Below, piece by piece: positions 17,887-26,472 of a stretch of 64,000 nucleotides of DNA. The notes under the pieces were generated by a model, which made no database searches, was not told the origin of the DNA, and saw only the letters and a list, made by a program, of their open reading frames with translations. Location of the stretch: contig JAHJRN010000019.1 in assembly GCA_018830865.1 (NCBI GenBank), positions 1 through 64,000 of the forward strand, in the 5' to 3' direction. A program made the position numbers and the translations under genes. Source of the stretch: Patescibacteria group bacterium. GTDB lineage: Bacteria; Patescibacteriota; Patescibacteriia; 2-12-FULL-60-25. How positions within the stretch are numbered: position 1 is the first letter of the stretch; every line of letters starts with the position of its first letter.

Positions 17887-19062
17887 ATGGACCACTTCCT
17901 CGTCTTCGGCCGACATCCGCGCTTGAGTCTCGCGGAATTTTCCAGCACTCGGCCCCACGCGTACGTCCGGGCCCTCGCAGGCGCCGGTGCGGTCGTACGC
18001 GATGCGGACTGGGACGGTGCCAGCCTCATGCAGGCCCTCGGCGGATGCGTGAAGGTCGGTGACGTGCATCTCGAGATGCCGCATACCGACCTCGACGCCG
18101 ACGTCATCACCGACCTCCTCCGTTCCAAGCTACGTGGCGGACGCGTCATCTTCGGCCTGTCGGTCCTCGGCGGGACACCGGCGGCGCGTACACGGCTCGA
18201 GAAGCTCGCGCTCGGTGTGAAGCGCGCGTGCTCCATGACCGGCGCTTCGGCACGATGGGTCACTTCAAAACAAAACGCGTCGCTCTCGCCCGCGGCGGTC
18301 GCGAAACTCCATCTCACGACCGACGGCTACGACATCGTCCTGCTTGTACATGGCGAGACCGTCTCCATCGGCCTCACGACCGACGTGCAGGATGCGGACG
18401 CCTGGAGCCTACGCGACTACGGACGCCCCATCCGCGACGACGAGAATGGCATGCTGCCGCCCAAGCTCGCGCGCATCATGGTAAACCTCGCGAGGGTAAC
18501 GGACGGCGGCACGATGTGCGATCCCTTCTGCGGTTCCGGAACCGTACTTATGGAGGCTGCGCTCGCGACGCACGCGTCGACCATCATCGGCAGCGACATC
18601 GAGGAACGACAAGTCGCGTCCACGCAGGAGAACCTCGCCTGGTGCGTCGGAAAGCGCATCTTCCGCAAGGACGACATGAAGCGCTTCGACCTCATCACCT
18701 CGGACGTACGCACGCTTACGAAGCATCTGAAACCCAACTGTGTCGACTCGGTCGTGACCGAAGGGTCCCTCGGACCTCTACTGTCCGGACATGAGACGCT
18801 CCCGACGCTCCAGAAGAATGTCGAGGGCATCACCACGCTTTGGCGCGACACGTTCGCAGCTCTCCATCCGCTCGTACGAAAAGGTGGACGTATGGTCTGT
18901 GTCTGGCCGGCGTTCAAGACCTCGCATGGCATGGCGCGCATCGACCTCACAGACGATCCGGGTCTCGAAGGATGGCGCATGGCCGACGGGGATCCGCTCC
19001 TCTACCACCGACCCGGACAGCGCGTGATGCGAAGAATCGTCATCCTCGACCGATCGGCCTGA
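17887..19062 (+). CDS. Trm11/TrmG10-like RNA (guanine-N2) methyltransferase family protein
   Basis: 391 residues. The C-terminal Rossmann methyltransferase has the SAM motif DPFCGSGTVLMEAAL, preceded by RDYGRPIRDDENGMLPPKLARIMVNLA, the segment that precedes it in Trm11 and archaeal TrmG10 enzymes. An N-terminal domain of about 170 residues sits where THUMP lies. The expected catalytic DPPY-type motif is replaced by TEGSLGPLL, so activity or target may differ. I chose the start at 17887, 7 bases after TAGAAT (17874-17879), giving a leaderless message; the earlier ORF start overlaps the promoter of gene B. Confidence 0.75.
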   Translation: MDHFLVFGRHPRLSLAEFSSTRPHAYVRALAGAGAVVRDADWDGASLMQALGGCVKVGDVHLEMPHTDLDADVITDLLRSKLRGGRVIFGLSVLGGTPAARTRLEKLALGVKRACSMTGASARWVTSKQNASLSPAAVAKLHLTTDGYDIVLLVHGETVSIGLTTDVQDADAWSLRDYGRPIRDDENGMLPPKLARIMVNLARVTDGGTMCDPFCGSGTVLMEAALATHASTIIGSDIEERQVASTQENLAWCVGKRIFRKDDMKRFDLITSDVRTLTKHLKPNCVDSVVTEGSLGPLLSGHETLPTLQKNVEGITTLWRDTFAALHPLVRKGGRMVCVWPAFKTSHGMARIDLTDDPGLEGWRMADGDPLLYHRPGQRVMRRIVILDRSA

Positions 19063-19139
19063 TAGCCTAGCGAAAAACCTGGACCCACGGTCACACATCG
19101 CGGATTTTGCGCTATCGTAACGGGTGGAGCCACTAGTTA

Positions 19140-19168
19140 TTGACAAAAAGCCCATTTTCGAGTACCTT
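19140..19168 (+). promoter_or_regulatory. promoter of the cNMP-domain-like gene
   Basis: TTGACA (19140-19145), 17 bases, TACCTT (19163-19168). A second -10-like TATACT lies at 19232-19237, immediately before the GTG start. Confidence 0.6.
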
Positions 19169-19237
19169 CAACGGTTCCCGACCGTATGTCATGGGGGCGT
19201 ACGCGCCGAGGATGCTCCTTTTACAAAAAGGTATACT

Positions 19238-20458
19238 GTGACAAACAACGGACGAAAATCGACCCCGCAGAGTCACCCGCTCCAACATATGACTCGGCCA
19301 GCGGTGCTGAACGTCCAAAAGCTGCTGCAGGCCATCTTCCCGAACAAGGTCGAACGCGACAAGCACCGCCTCGACTTCGTGAAGGGAAAAGTCCTCATCC
19401 GAGAGGGCGAAGTACCCCCATTCGCGACAGCCTTCCTCGTCGTCGAGGGGGAACTCGACGAAGAACAGCTTCGCGCCACCACGGGCGAAGGACAGAAGCG
19501 TTTCAAGGTCGCACGAATCATGCCAGGCGCCCTCGCCAATCGGCAAGGTCTCTTGCCCAGTGCCGAAAAGCGGCAAAGCGACATCACGATCCGTGCCGTC
19601 ACGGACGGCGTCGCCTACCTCGTCACCGACGACGTCCTACACCGCATCGGCGCGGACGGCGAACTACTCGTCTCCGAGACCATCGTACGGAAGCAGTTCT
19701 ACGATATCATCGCGGAGCTGCAGAGAGCGCTCGCGGTGACGCCCGAGGCCGCCTATCTCGGCACGAAGCTCGTGGAATTCACGGACACCGTGAACCGGCG
19801 GCAGGGGCTGAAGCTCTCGCCGCGCGAGCTCCTCAAACAGATGTGGGAGGCGTTCAACACACGCTCCCAGGCCGAATCGAAACTCGCGGAAAGCACGGAC
19901 CGCATCAGGCGGATCGAAGCCAACCTGAAGAAGGAACGGAAGGCTGGCGCGCAGGCACGCACAAGCCTCCGCGACTACATGGAAGAGGTCGACACTTCCA
20001 CCGAACGACAGACGCTTCAGGCGAACGAGACGTTTAACCTGATGCAGTCCGTGTTCAGGAAGATCGGAGGGTATCTCGCGGAACAGGGTGTAAGCCTACG
20101 AGACCTCGAAGTGACGCCAGAGGAAATCAACGTCTTCAGCGGATTTGATCTCATCCAGCAGAATGATGCGGTTGGCATCACCTGCCCGCCCGGACGGATC
20201 CGCGGGGCGCCGACCGTCCTTCCCTGTCACGAAGCGCCGCCGTCCACGGGAGCGATTCCCCTCGTCACACCATCCGAGGAAGGACCTCGGCGGCACGACG
20301 TCACCGGCGTCTGGGAAAGTCTGCCAGAGGGGCATCTTACGCCGATCCACCGTCCCTTCGGAGACGAGGACGATCCCAACGATCCAGGCCGCGAAACACT
20401 CGTATACGACGCCTTCCCGTTCTCTGATCGATTCTCGAATCGATACAAACCAAAATAG
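19238..20458 (+). CDS. cyclic-nucleotide-binding-domain-like protein with coiled coil
   Basis: About 406 residues. After a short polar N-terminus, residues about 25-140 look like a jelly-roll regulatory domain of the CRP/cNMP type (GKVLIREGEVPPFATAFLVVEGEL, later AYLVTDDVLHRI). The phosphate-binding cassette is not convincing, so the ligand is unknown. A coiled coil of about 100 residues and a disordered acidic C-terminus follow; there is no helix-turn-helix, so it is not an ordinary Crp-type regulator. The start is uncertain: GTG at 19238 has AAAAAGG upstream and lies after the promoter start; ATG at 19289 is the alternative. Confidence 0.6.
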   Translation: MTNNGRKSTPQSHPLQHMTRPAVLNVQKLLQAIFPNKVERDKHRLDFVKGKVLIREGEVPPFATAFLVVEGELDEEQLRATTGEGQKRFKVARIMPGALANRQGLLPSAEKRQSDITIRAVTDGVAYLVTDDVLHRIGADGELLVSETIVRKQFYDIIAELQRALAVTPEAAYLGTKLVEFTDTVNRRQGLKLSPRELLKQMWEAFNTRSQAESKLAESTDRIRRIEANLKKERKAGAQARTSLRDYMEEVDTSTERQTLQANETFNLMQSVFRKIGGYLAEQGVSLRDLEVTPEEINVFSGFDLIQQNDAVGITCPPGRIRGAPTVLPCHEAPPSTGAIPLVTPSEEGPRRHDVTGVWESLPEGHLTPIHRPFGDEDDPNDPGRETLVYDAFPFSDRFSNRYKPK

Positions 20459-20483
20459 CCTCCAAAATGACATCGGAGGCCCT

Positions 20484-20532
20484 TGCCGCCTTTCCTCAGC
20501 TCATCCGAGCGGAGTCGAAGGGCGGCTTTTTC
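20484..20532 (+). terminator. terminator of the cNMP-domain-like gene
   Basis: GCCGCCTTT ... AAGGGCGGC stem followed by TTTTTCC, preceded by a second small stem GCCTCC/GGAGGC at about 20459-20480. Confidence 0.6.
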
Positions 20533-20534
20533 CT

Positions 20535-20771
20535 TTATACCGGATAAATCCTGTCGCCGTTCTCGTCGTAGAGCGAGATGGCCTGCACCGGACAGGTTTG
20601 CGCCGCAAGGAGGATGGTCGCCACATCCGCGCCGTGCGCGTCTGCGACCACGGCCTTGTTCTCCCCGTCGAGCTTGAACACGCCGGGTGCGACCATCACG
20701 CACGGCGCCGCGCCAATGCACGCGTCGCGGTCGACTTCTATCTTCGAAATCTTGAGGGGTTCGGTTTCCAT
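20535..20771 (-). CDS. ferredoxin with three cysteines
   Basis: 78-residue single-cluster ferredoxin. The cluster motif reads CIGAAPC (C18, C24) plus C60 in TCPVQAI; the usual second cysteine of CxxCxxC is Ala21. Three ligands suggest a [3Fe-4S] cluster or a [4Fe-4S] cluster with an open site. It is an electron carrier in the cytosol. It lies 47 bases downstream of iscU with a promoter-like TTACAC-17-CAGAAT between, and completes an iscS-iscU-fdx group. Confidence 0.85.
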   Translation of the reverse strand: METEPLKISKIEVDRDACIGAAPCVMVAPGVFKLDGENKAVVADAHGADVATILLAAQTCPVQAISLYDENGDRIYPV

Positions 20772-20818
20772 ATTTGGCTATTCTGCCCTACAAGACGACG
20801 CCGTGTAAACCCGACGGA

Positions 20819-21247
20819 TCACCCGATGCGTCGCATCCAGTCGTCGATGGCCGCGCGAAGGGCCTGATCGCCCAAAACCGAGCAGTGGACCTTGCGCGGT
20901 GGGAGCCCACCGAGACGGGAGAGGATGTCCTGCGGCCGGAGCTTCTGCGCCGCATCCAGTGTCATGCCACCGTCCTCGGTGACCATGACGGACAGCATCG
21001 AGGTAGATGCGATGGCGGACGCGCAGCCGAACGTCTTCCATTTCATCTCCGTGATGCGCTCCGTAGCCGGATTGATCCTCACCCAGACCTTCATCACGTC
21101 TCCGCATGCAGGCGACCCGACCACGCCGACCGCCATATCTCCGGCGGCGCCCTCGTCGTCCATGAAATTCCGCGGACGAAAAAAGTGATCTTTGACCGTA
21201 TCGGAATAGATCCACCCACCTCCGTCGCAGGACGTGACGTCGTTCAT
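20819..21247 (-). CDS. iscU: iron-sulfur cluster scaffold protein IscU/NifU
   Basis: 142 residues. It carries the three conserved cysteines and the aspartate of the scaffold: GSPACGDVM, FGCASAIASTSML and KVHCSVLG. It assembles Fe-S clusters with sulfur from IscS. Its start overlaps the iscS stop (ATGA), so the two are translationally coupled. Confidence 0.95.
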   Translation of the reverse strand: MNDVTSCDGGGWIYSDTVKDHFFRPRNFMDDEGAAGDMAVGVVGSPACGDVMKVWVRINPATERITEMKWKTFGCASAIASTSMLSVMVTEDGGMTLDAAQKLRPQDILSRLGGLPPRKVHCSVLGDQALRAAIDDWMRRIG

Positions 21248-22428
21248 ACGGGAATCTCGACAGGACTCATGGACCGCAACCGCTCGACGATAGGCGACAT
21301 GGCCGCAATGACCACCTCGATATCATCGACGGTCGTGGAGCGTCCGAGCGTGAACCGCACCGAGCCATGCACGATATCGTGCGGCAAGCCGATAGCCATG
21401 AGCACATGCGACGGCTCGAGGGATGAGGACGCGCAAGCGGAACCGGTAGATGCGCGGATACCTTTCGCATCGAGATACAGGACCGCGGCCTCCCCTTCGA
21501 TGTCCGGGAATGTCACGTTCACGTTGTTCGGGAGTCGTGTCGTCGCATGGCCGTTGAGTCTGGCCTTCGGGATGGAGAGGAGCCCCTCGATGAGCCGATC
21601 GCGGAGCGGGATGAGCCTCGCGTTCTCGGTCTCCTTCTCCGCCTGTGCGAGTTCGAACGCCGTCGCAAGTCCGATGATGCCCGGGACGTTCTCCGTGCCG
21701 GACCGAAGCCCACGCTCCTGTCCACCGCCGCGTATGAGCGGCTCGACCGAGACGCCGCGGCGGACGAACAGGAGTCCGATACCCTTCGGGCCGTAAATCT
21801 TGGACCCGTTCAACGTAAGCAGATCGACGTGGAGTTTCTCGACGTCGAGGTCGAGGGCACCTGCGGCCTGACAGGCATCTGTATGAAAATACGGCAACGC
21901 GGTCGCGTTCTGCTTGCGGTGCTTCAATAGGCGCTTGCCTATCTCCGCGACGGGCTGGATAGTGCCGATCTCGTTATTCGCGAGCATGACCGAGATAAGG
22001 ACGGTGTCCGGACGGATGGCCTCCATGACCGCGTCCGGGTCGACAAGCCCGGCCCCGTCGACCGGAAGGACCGTCAGGTCGATATCCCCCGTCTTCTCGA
22101 GATGCAGGAGCGGCTCAAGGATCGCCGGATGCTCGATGGCGGTCGTGACGACGTGGCGTCCCTTGGACATGTTCGCCCACACGACGCCAACGACCGCGAG
22201 GTTGTCCGATTCCGTGCCACCGGAGGTAAACAGGACCTCTTCCGCATGCGCGTTCAAGAGCCGAGCGATCCGCTTGCGCGCATCCATGACCGCGTTCGAC
22301 GCGGAGACGCCCGGCGCATGCAGGGACGACGGGTTCGCGAAGACCTCCGACCAAAACGGCCGCACGACGTCCAACACGCGCGAATCCACGGGCGTGGTCG
22401 AGGCGTGGTCGAGATAGATGTCCTTCAT
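21244..22428 (-). CDS. iscS: cysteine desulfurase
   Basis: 394-residue PLP enzyme of the NifS/IscS class. Visible motifs: YLDHASTTPVD at the N-terminus, SGGTESDN, the cofactor region HTDACQAAG, the PLP lysine in NGSKIYGPKGIG, the RSGTENVPG segment and the catalytic Cys in RASTGSACASSS. It supplies sulfur for Fe-S clusters to IscU next door. The promoter upstream carries the same palindromic operator as the copper operon, and its -35 box overlaps the end of copA. Confidence 0.96.
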   Translation of the reverse strand: MKDIYLDHASTTPVDSRVLDVVRPFWSEVFANPSSLHAPGVSASNAVMDARKRIARLLNAHAEEVLFTSGGTESDNLAVVGVVWANMSKGRHVVTTAIEHPAILEPLLHLEKTGDIDLTVLPVDGAGLVDPDAVMEAIRPDTVLISVMLANNEIGTIQPVAEIGKRLLKHRKQNATALPYFHTDACQAAGALDLDVEKLHVDLLTLNGSKIYGPKGIGLLFVRRGVSVEPLIRGGGQERGLRSGTENVPGIIGLATAFELAQAEKETENARLIPLRDRLIEGLLSIPKARLNGHATTRLPNNVNVTFPDIEGEAAVLYLDAKGIRASTGSACASSSLEPSHVLMAIGLPHDIVHGSVRFTLGRSTTVDDIEVVIAAMSPIVERLRSMSPVEIPV

Positions 22429-22431
22429 GAC

Positions 22432-22485
22432 GATATAATCCTAGTTGATGGCTAGGATTATATCTGATGACGCCGTGGCCGTCAA
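22432..22485 (-). promoter_or_regulatory. iscS promoter with palindromic operator (shared with the copper operon)
   Basis: Minus strand TTGACG (22485-22480), 17 bases, TATAAT (22462-22457). A perfect 13-bp inverted repeat with a 7-base centre (22432-22444 and 22452-22464, arms GATATAATCCTAG/CTAGGATTATATC) covers the -10 box and the start region. A bound protein there should block transcription. The core TCCTAG-N7-CTAGGA recurs at 26394-26412. Confidence 0.8.
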
Positions 22486-24677
22486 CGCTCCTGGCGCGCG
22501 ATGCGAAGCGAATTCGTGAGGACGGAGACGCTCGACATGGCCATAGCGAACGACGCGATGACCGGATTCACGAGACCGATGGCCGCGAGCGGGATGAGGA
22601 TGATGTTGTACGCGAAAGCCCAAAACAGATTCTGCCGGATGGCACGGAACGTCATCTGGCTGAGTCGGATGGCTTCCGGGACCTTGGAAGGCGACCCGCC
22701 CATGAGCACGATCTGCCCGGCGGCGATGGCCACGTCCGTACCGGTCCCGACCGCGATGCCGAGGTCGGCCTGCGCGAGCGCCGGCGCGTCGTTCAACCCG
22801 TCGCCCACGAACGCAACCCTCCTCCCTTCACCCTGAAGTTTCTTCACCTCGTCTGCCTTCTGCTCCGGCGAGACTTCGGCGATGACGTGCGTGATGCCGA
22901 TCTCCGAAGCGACGGCATCCGCCGTGGCGCGATGGTCCCCCGTCAGCAGCGCGGTCTCGATTCCCATCCCCATCAGCGACGCGACCGACGCCTTGGCGTC
23001 CGCCTTCACCAGATCCTGCACCGCGATGATGCCCGCGAATGCCCCCTCTTCCGCGACGGCGACCACGGTCTTCGCCTCCTTGCGCATCATCATGACCTCG
23101 GACAGCACGTCGGTCGGGATGCGTACATGTTCGGACAGGAGTAAATCGACTTTCCCTAGGAGGACCAGCTTCCCATCGACCGTCCCACGGATGCCCTGGC
23201 CAGGGATGGCCTGGAACCGCTCGACGCGGCGAGGTTCCACGCCCTCGTCCGTCGCGCGATGCAGGATAGCGGACGCGAGCGGATGCTCCGACGACGCTTC
23301 GAGGGACGCGGCGATGCCCAGGAGCCGCTTCGCGTCCCCGTCCGCAGGGATGACGTCCGTCACGTGGGGTTTTCCTTCCGTCAGCGTTCCGGTTTTGTCG
23401 AACACGACGATGGAGATGCTGCGACTCGCCTCGAGCGCGGATCCGTCCTTCACAAGGATGCCCTTTTTCGCGCCAGCGCCGGTCCCGACCATGATGGCCG
23501 CGGGCGTGGCGAGCCCCAAGGCGCACGGGCACGCCACGATAAGCACCGCGACCGCGAACCTGATGGCGTCGCCGGCGGGCGCGCCGGTCATAAGCCATGC
23601 GACGAAGGTCACGAGCGCGACGGCGATGACGACCGGAACAAAAATCCCGGACACGCGGTCTACGAGCTTCTCGATGGGCGACTTCGCGGACAAGGCGCGG
23701 TCCACGGTCGCGACGATGGCGTCGAGCGTCGATGTTCCGGGCTCGACCGTCACCTCCATGATGAACGTCCCAGTCCCATTGATGGTCGCGCCGGTCACGA
23801 CGTCACCATCGCGCTTCTCGATAGGCACGGGCTCACCCGTGAGCATGGACTCGTCCACGCTCGATTCCCCATCGACGACGACACCGTCCGTCGGGACCTG
23901 CTCCCCGGCCTTCACGCGACACCGGTCGCCCGGTCGGAGGACCTTCGGATCGACATCTTCCGTCGTTCCGTCCTGATGGATACGATGCGCGACGTTGGCG
24001 GACAGGTTCAACAGCGCTTGGATGGCCTCGCCTGCCCGTTGCCGCTGACGTGATTCCAGATATTTCCCGAGCAGGAGGAACGCGATGATGATACCTGCGA
24101 CCTCCACGTACATCTCACCTCCCGTGAAGAGCGCGACCGTACTCCACAGGAGCGCGGTTCCGGTCCCCACGGTCACGAGCGTATCCATGTTCGCGCGTCC
24201 GTGACGTATCTCGTTCAGGGTCCCGCGATGGAATCCGCGGCCGAACCAGGCGACAAGGACCCACGCGGCGATGAGCAAAACGGTCCCGAAAACGGACCGC
24301 CCGAACAGCGTCCCGATATCCGGCATCCAGAACATGGACAGGACCAGTGGGGCGGCAAGGACGAACGCGACGACAAGGTCTTTCCCGGTGCCGTATGCCG
24401 CGTGTTTGAGGTGGGATGCATGATCCGCGGATTGGCCATGGCCTCCATGACCGTCCGTCGGCTTCCCCTCCAACGCGGGCTCGTACCCGTTCTCACGGAT
24501 GGCGTGCGCCAGATGCTCAGGCGTCGCGACCGTCTCGTCATAGTCGACGGCCGCGCGTTCCATCGCGAAGTTCACGGATGCGCTGTGCACGCCCGGGACC
24601 TTCTTCAGCGCGCTTTCGGTCGTCACGGCGCACGACGCGCAGTGCATTCCCTTGATCGGGATGGTGAGGGTCTTCAT
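22482..24677 (-). CDS. copA: copper-translocating P1B-type ATPase
   Basis: 731 residues. One N-terminal HMA domain (GMHCASC, residues about 9-15), a His/Gly-rich linker ([16 protein letters not shown]), then a P1B ATPase: TGEP actuator loop, [10 protein letters not shown] metal motif in the membrane, DKTGT phosphorylation site, SEHPLA, and [13 protein letters not shown] with HMA indicates Cu+ export from the cytosol. I chose the start at 24677 ([11 protein letters not shown]), which overlaps the stop of the upstream gene; the longer ORF is a read-through of that gene in another frame. Last gene of the copper operon. Confidence 0.95.
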   Translation of the reverse strand: MKTLTIPIKGMHCASCAVTTESALKKVPGVHSASVNFAMERAAVDYDETVATPEHLAHAIRENGYEPALEGKPTDGHGGHGQSADHASHLKHAAYGTGKDLVVAFVLAAPLVLSMFWMPDIGTLFGRSVFGTVLLIAAWVLVAWFGRGFHRGTLNEIRHGRANMDTLVTVGTGTALLWSTVALFTGGEMYVEVAGIIIAFLLLGKYLESRQRQRAGEAIQALLNLSANVAHRIHQDGTTEDVDPKVLRPGDRCRVKAGEQVPTDGVVVDGESSVDESMLTGEPVPIEKRDGDVVTGATINGTGTFIMEVTVEPGTSTLDAIVATVDRALSAKSPIEKLVDRVSGIFVPVVIAVALVTFVAWLMTGAPAGDAIRFAVAVLIVACPCALGLATPAAIMVGTGAGAKKGILVKDGSALEASRSISIVVFDKTGTLTEGKPHVTDVIPADGDAKRLLGIAASLEASSEHPLASAILHRATDEGVEPRRVERFQAIPGQGIRGTVDGKLVLLGKVDLLLSEHVRIPTDVLSEVMMMRKEAKTVVAVAEEGAFAGIIAVQDLVKADAKASVASLMGMGIETALLTGDHRATADAVASEIGITHVIAEVSPEQKADEVKKLQGEGRRVAFVGDGLNDAPALAQADLGIAVGTGTDVAIAAGQIVLMGGSPSKVPEAIRLSQMTFRAIRQNLFWAFAYNIILIPLAAIGLVNPVIASFAMAMSSVSVLTNSLRIARQER

Positions 24678-26011
24678 AGCACGGTAATGGTCCCCCGGAT
24701 CATCCCCATGCCGCAGGAGAACGGAATCGTCCCTATCTGCGTCGGGGTGAACCGGATGACGTTCAAGCCTTTGATAAGCTCTTTCTTGATGCCGTACGAC
24801 GGGACCACGATGGAACTCGCGCACCCGGAGACGTCCTGCCCGTCGATGTCCCAACGTACCGGAATCCCGCTCCTCACGTTCAGGTTCTTGGGTTGGAACG
24901 TGCCGTAGGCCACGGTCATGCGGATGACCTGTTCTTCACCGTCCGGAATCGCGGCTGAGACGTCCTTTGAACGGAACGGTGCGACGATGGTCGCGGCCGT
25001 GACCGGAGATCCGAGGATCGTCAGGCCTCCCTCGATCTGACCGAACGCGAACAGGACGAGCACGGCACCGGCGAGCAGACGGACCATGCGGTGCCGAAGC
25101 GTGGCGGCGGTCCCGAACCAGGAGATGCCGAGCAGGACCGGAAGCGTTCCGAGGCTGAAGGCGATAAGCATCAGGAGTCCGCTCGTCGCGGAACCGGAGG
25201 CGAGTGCGAGTGCCTGCGCCGTCTGGGTGAAACCGCACGGCAGGATGAACGTGACGGCGCCGATGAGGAGCGGGGCGAAGGCGCCACGACTCTCCGCGAC
25301 CCGGTCGCCGACGCGATGAAGACGCGACGGAAGCGCGATACCGAGGCGCGACAACGGCGGCGCAAGGTCGAGAAGCTGCAGTCCGACCATGAGGAACCCG
25401 ATTCCGAGCACGAGCGCGAAGACGCCATACCAAGAGCTGGAGATGCTCGGGATGCCGCTCCCGCTGGCACCGAGCACTACGCCGCCGAGGGCGAACATAG
25501 CGAGTCGGCCGATATGCATCAGAATCGTTCGTCTGCGTGATGGGTCGCGGGCACTCGCGGCCAGCATGAACCCACCCGTAGACGCGAGACAGGAAGAGAG
25601 GGACGCGATGACGCCGAGCCCGAACATCGCGCCGATGGACGCGCCTGCGCCGATACTTGGAACAATCCCGCGAAGCGGCGATGCAACAAGGAGGACGGCG
25701 ACGGCGATGCCGAGGACGGCGATTGCCCGCCCCAGACGCGCCTTCAACGGGTCGCGACCGCCGCCAACCGAGCATCCGGTCGGACGCTCTCCTCGCGGAA
25801 ACACGACGTATCCATGCGCCTTCAGCCGCTCATTGACGGCATCACACGCAGGTTCCGCCGCCGCATCTTTGAATCGGATGGCCGCACGCTGTTGTTTGAG
25901 GGAGACTTCGACCTCTATAACGCCAGGAATCTCACGAAGAGCGTCCCCAATGACCTGTTCGCACGAACGGCAGGTCATGCCGTCCACGTCGAAAATGACG
26001 ATTTGTGGCAT
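24674..26011 (-). CDS. copper-handling fusion: HMA - DsbD/TauE-like membrane domain - cupredoxin
   Basis: 445 residues. Residues 1-70 are an HMA metallochaperone domain (GMTCRSC, 11-17). About 90-340 form a DsbD-2/CcdA-like membrane domain with cysteines in SSCLASTGG and [10 protein letters not shown]. The C-terminal 110 residues are a cupredoxin-like domain with CASSIVVP and a late FSCGMGM holding likely Cu ligands. It probably moves copper or reducing equivalents across the membrane. It stands between the secreted peptide gene and copA and overlaps copA by ATGA. Confidence 0.85.
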   Translation of the reverse strand: MPQIVIFDVDGMTCRSCEQVIGDALREIPGVIEVEVSLKQQRAAIRFKDAAAEPACDAVNERLKAHGYVVFPRGERPTGCSVGGGRDPLKARLGRAIAVLGIAVAVLLVASPLRGIVPSIGAGASIGAMFGLGVIASLSSCLASTGGFMLAASARDPSRRRTILMHIGRLAMFALGGVVLGASGSGIPSISSSWYGVFALVLGIGFLMVGLQLLDLAPPLSRLGIALPSRLHRVGDRVAESRGAFAPLLIGAVTFILPCGFTQTAQALALASGSATSGLLMLIAFSLGTLPVLLGISWFGTAATLRHRMVRLLAGAVLVLFAFGQIEGGLTILGSPVTAATIVAPFRSKDVSAAIPDGEEQVIRMTVAYGTFQPKNLNVRSGIPVRWDIDGQDVSGCASSIVVPSYGIKKELIKGLNVIRFTPTQIGTIPFSCGMGMIRGTITVL

Positions 26012-26058
26012 ATATTATGATGATGGTACGTGAATAAAGCCCGTCCGTCACGGAAGGC

Positions 26059-26403
26059 CTACTCACGCTTCATCCTGCTTCGACAATCGAACCTCTGTCT
26101 CTCTGGGGAAGACCGACGGGATTCATGTGGTCGAAGATGCCACGTACCCACCTCGACAGGAATCGGCACCTCTGCCGGGACGAACGTCGGCACATCGGAC
26201 ATCACGGCCCTAATCGGCACATCGGCAGACGTATCGAAGACCCCCTGGGACAGGCAACACGCCATCGCGGGCACCTGCATCTCCGAAACAGCCCGGGCCA
26301 TCTCCATCCGATCCCCAGATTCCGCGTGGACGGAGAGGGGGCACGCCGAAAGAAGGCTGATGCCGATCAGGAGCACATAGACGTGGCGTAAAATCCTAGT
26401 CAT
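26059..26403 (-). CDS. small secreted protein, first gene of the copper operon
   Basis: 114 residues with a signal peptide (about 1-27, ILRHVYVLLIGISLLSACPLSVHA). The mature part holds MACCLSQG, several Met residues (MEMARAVSEMQVPAM) and a basic, Arg/Ser-rich tail. I recognise no family; the Met/Cys content and position suggest a periplasmic copper binder, which is an inference. The ATG lies 8 bases after the -10 box and inside the operator palindrome, so a leaderless message and repression at the start codon are predicted. Confidence 0.6.
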   Translation of the reverse strand: MTRILRHVYVLLIGISLLSACPLSVHAESGDRMEMARAVSEMQVPAMACCLSQGVFDTSADVPIRAVMSDVPTFVPAEVPIPVEVGTWHLRPHESRRSSPERQRFDCRSRMKRE

Positions 26404-26440
26404 CAACTAGGAATATATCCGGCGTGCGCTCGCGGGTCAA
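26387..26440 (-). promoter_or_regulatory. copper operon promoter with palindromic operator
   Basis: Minus strand TTGACC (26440-26435), 17 bases, TATATT (26417-26412). TCCTAG-N7-CTAGGA (26394-26412) follows directly and covers the start codon of the first gene. Read on the minus strand, 23 of 25 bases from the -10 box match the element before iscS read on the plus strand (TATAWTCCTAGTTGATGR then CTAGGATTW). Confidence 0.8.
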
Positions 26441-26472
26441 CAGAATCCGGCCGTCGCGGTACACTGGGTGCC

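Noticed and set aside
22449-22520. A 23-codon plus-strand ORF starting in the iscS operator, 8 bases after TATAAT
   Set aside because: No -35 box on that strand and antisense to the end of copA; probably a by-product of the palindrome.
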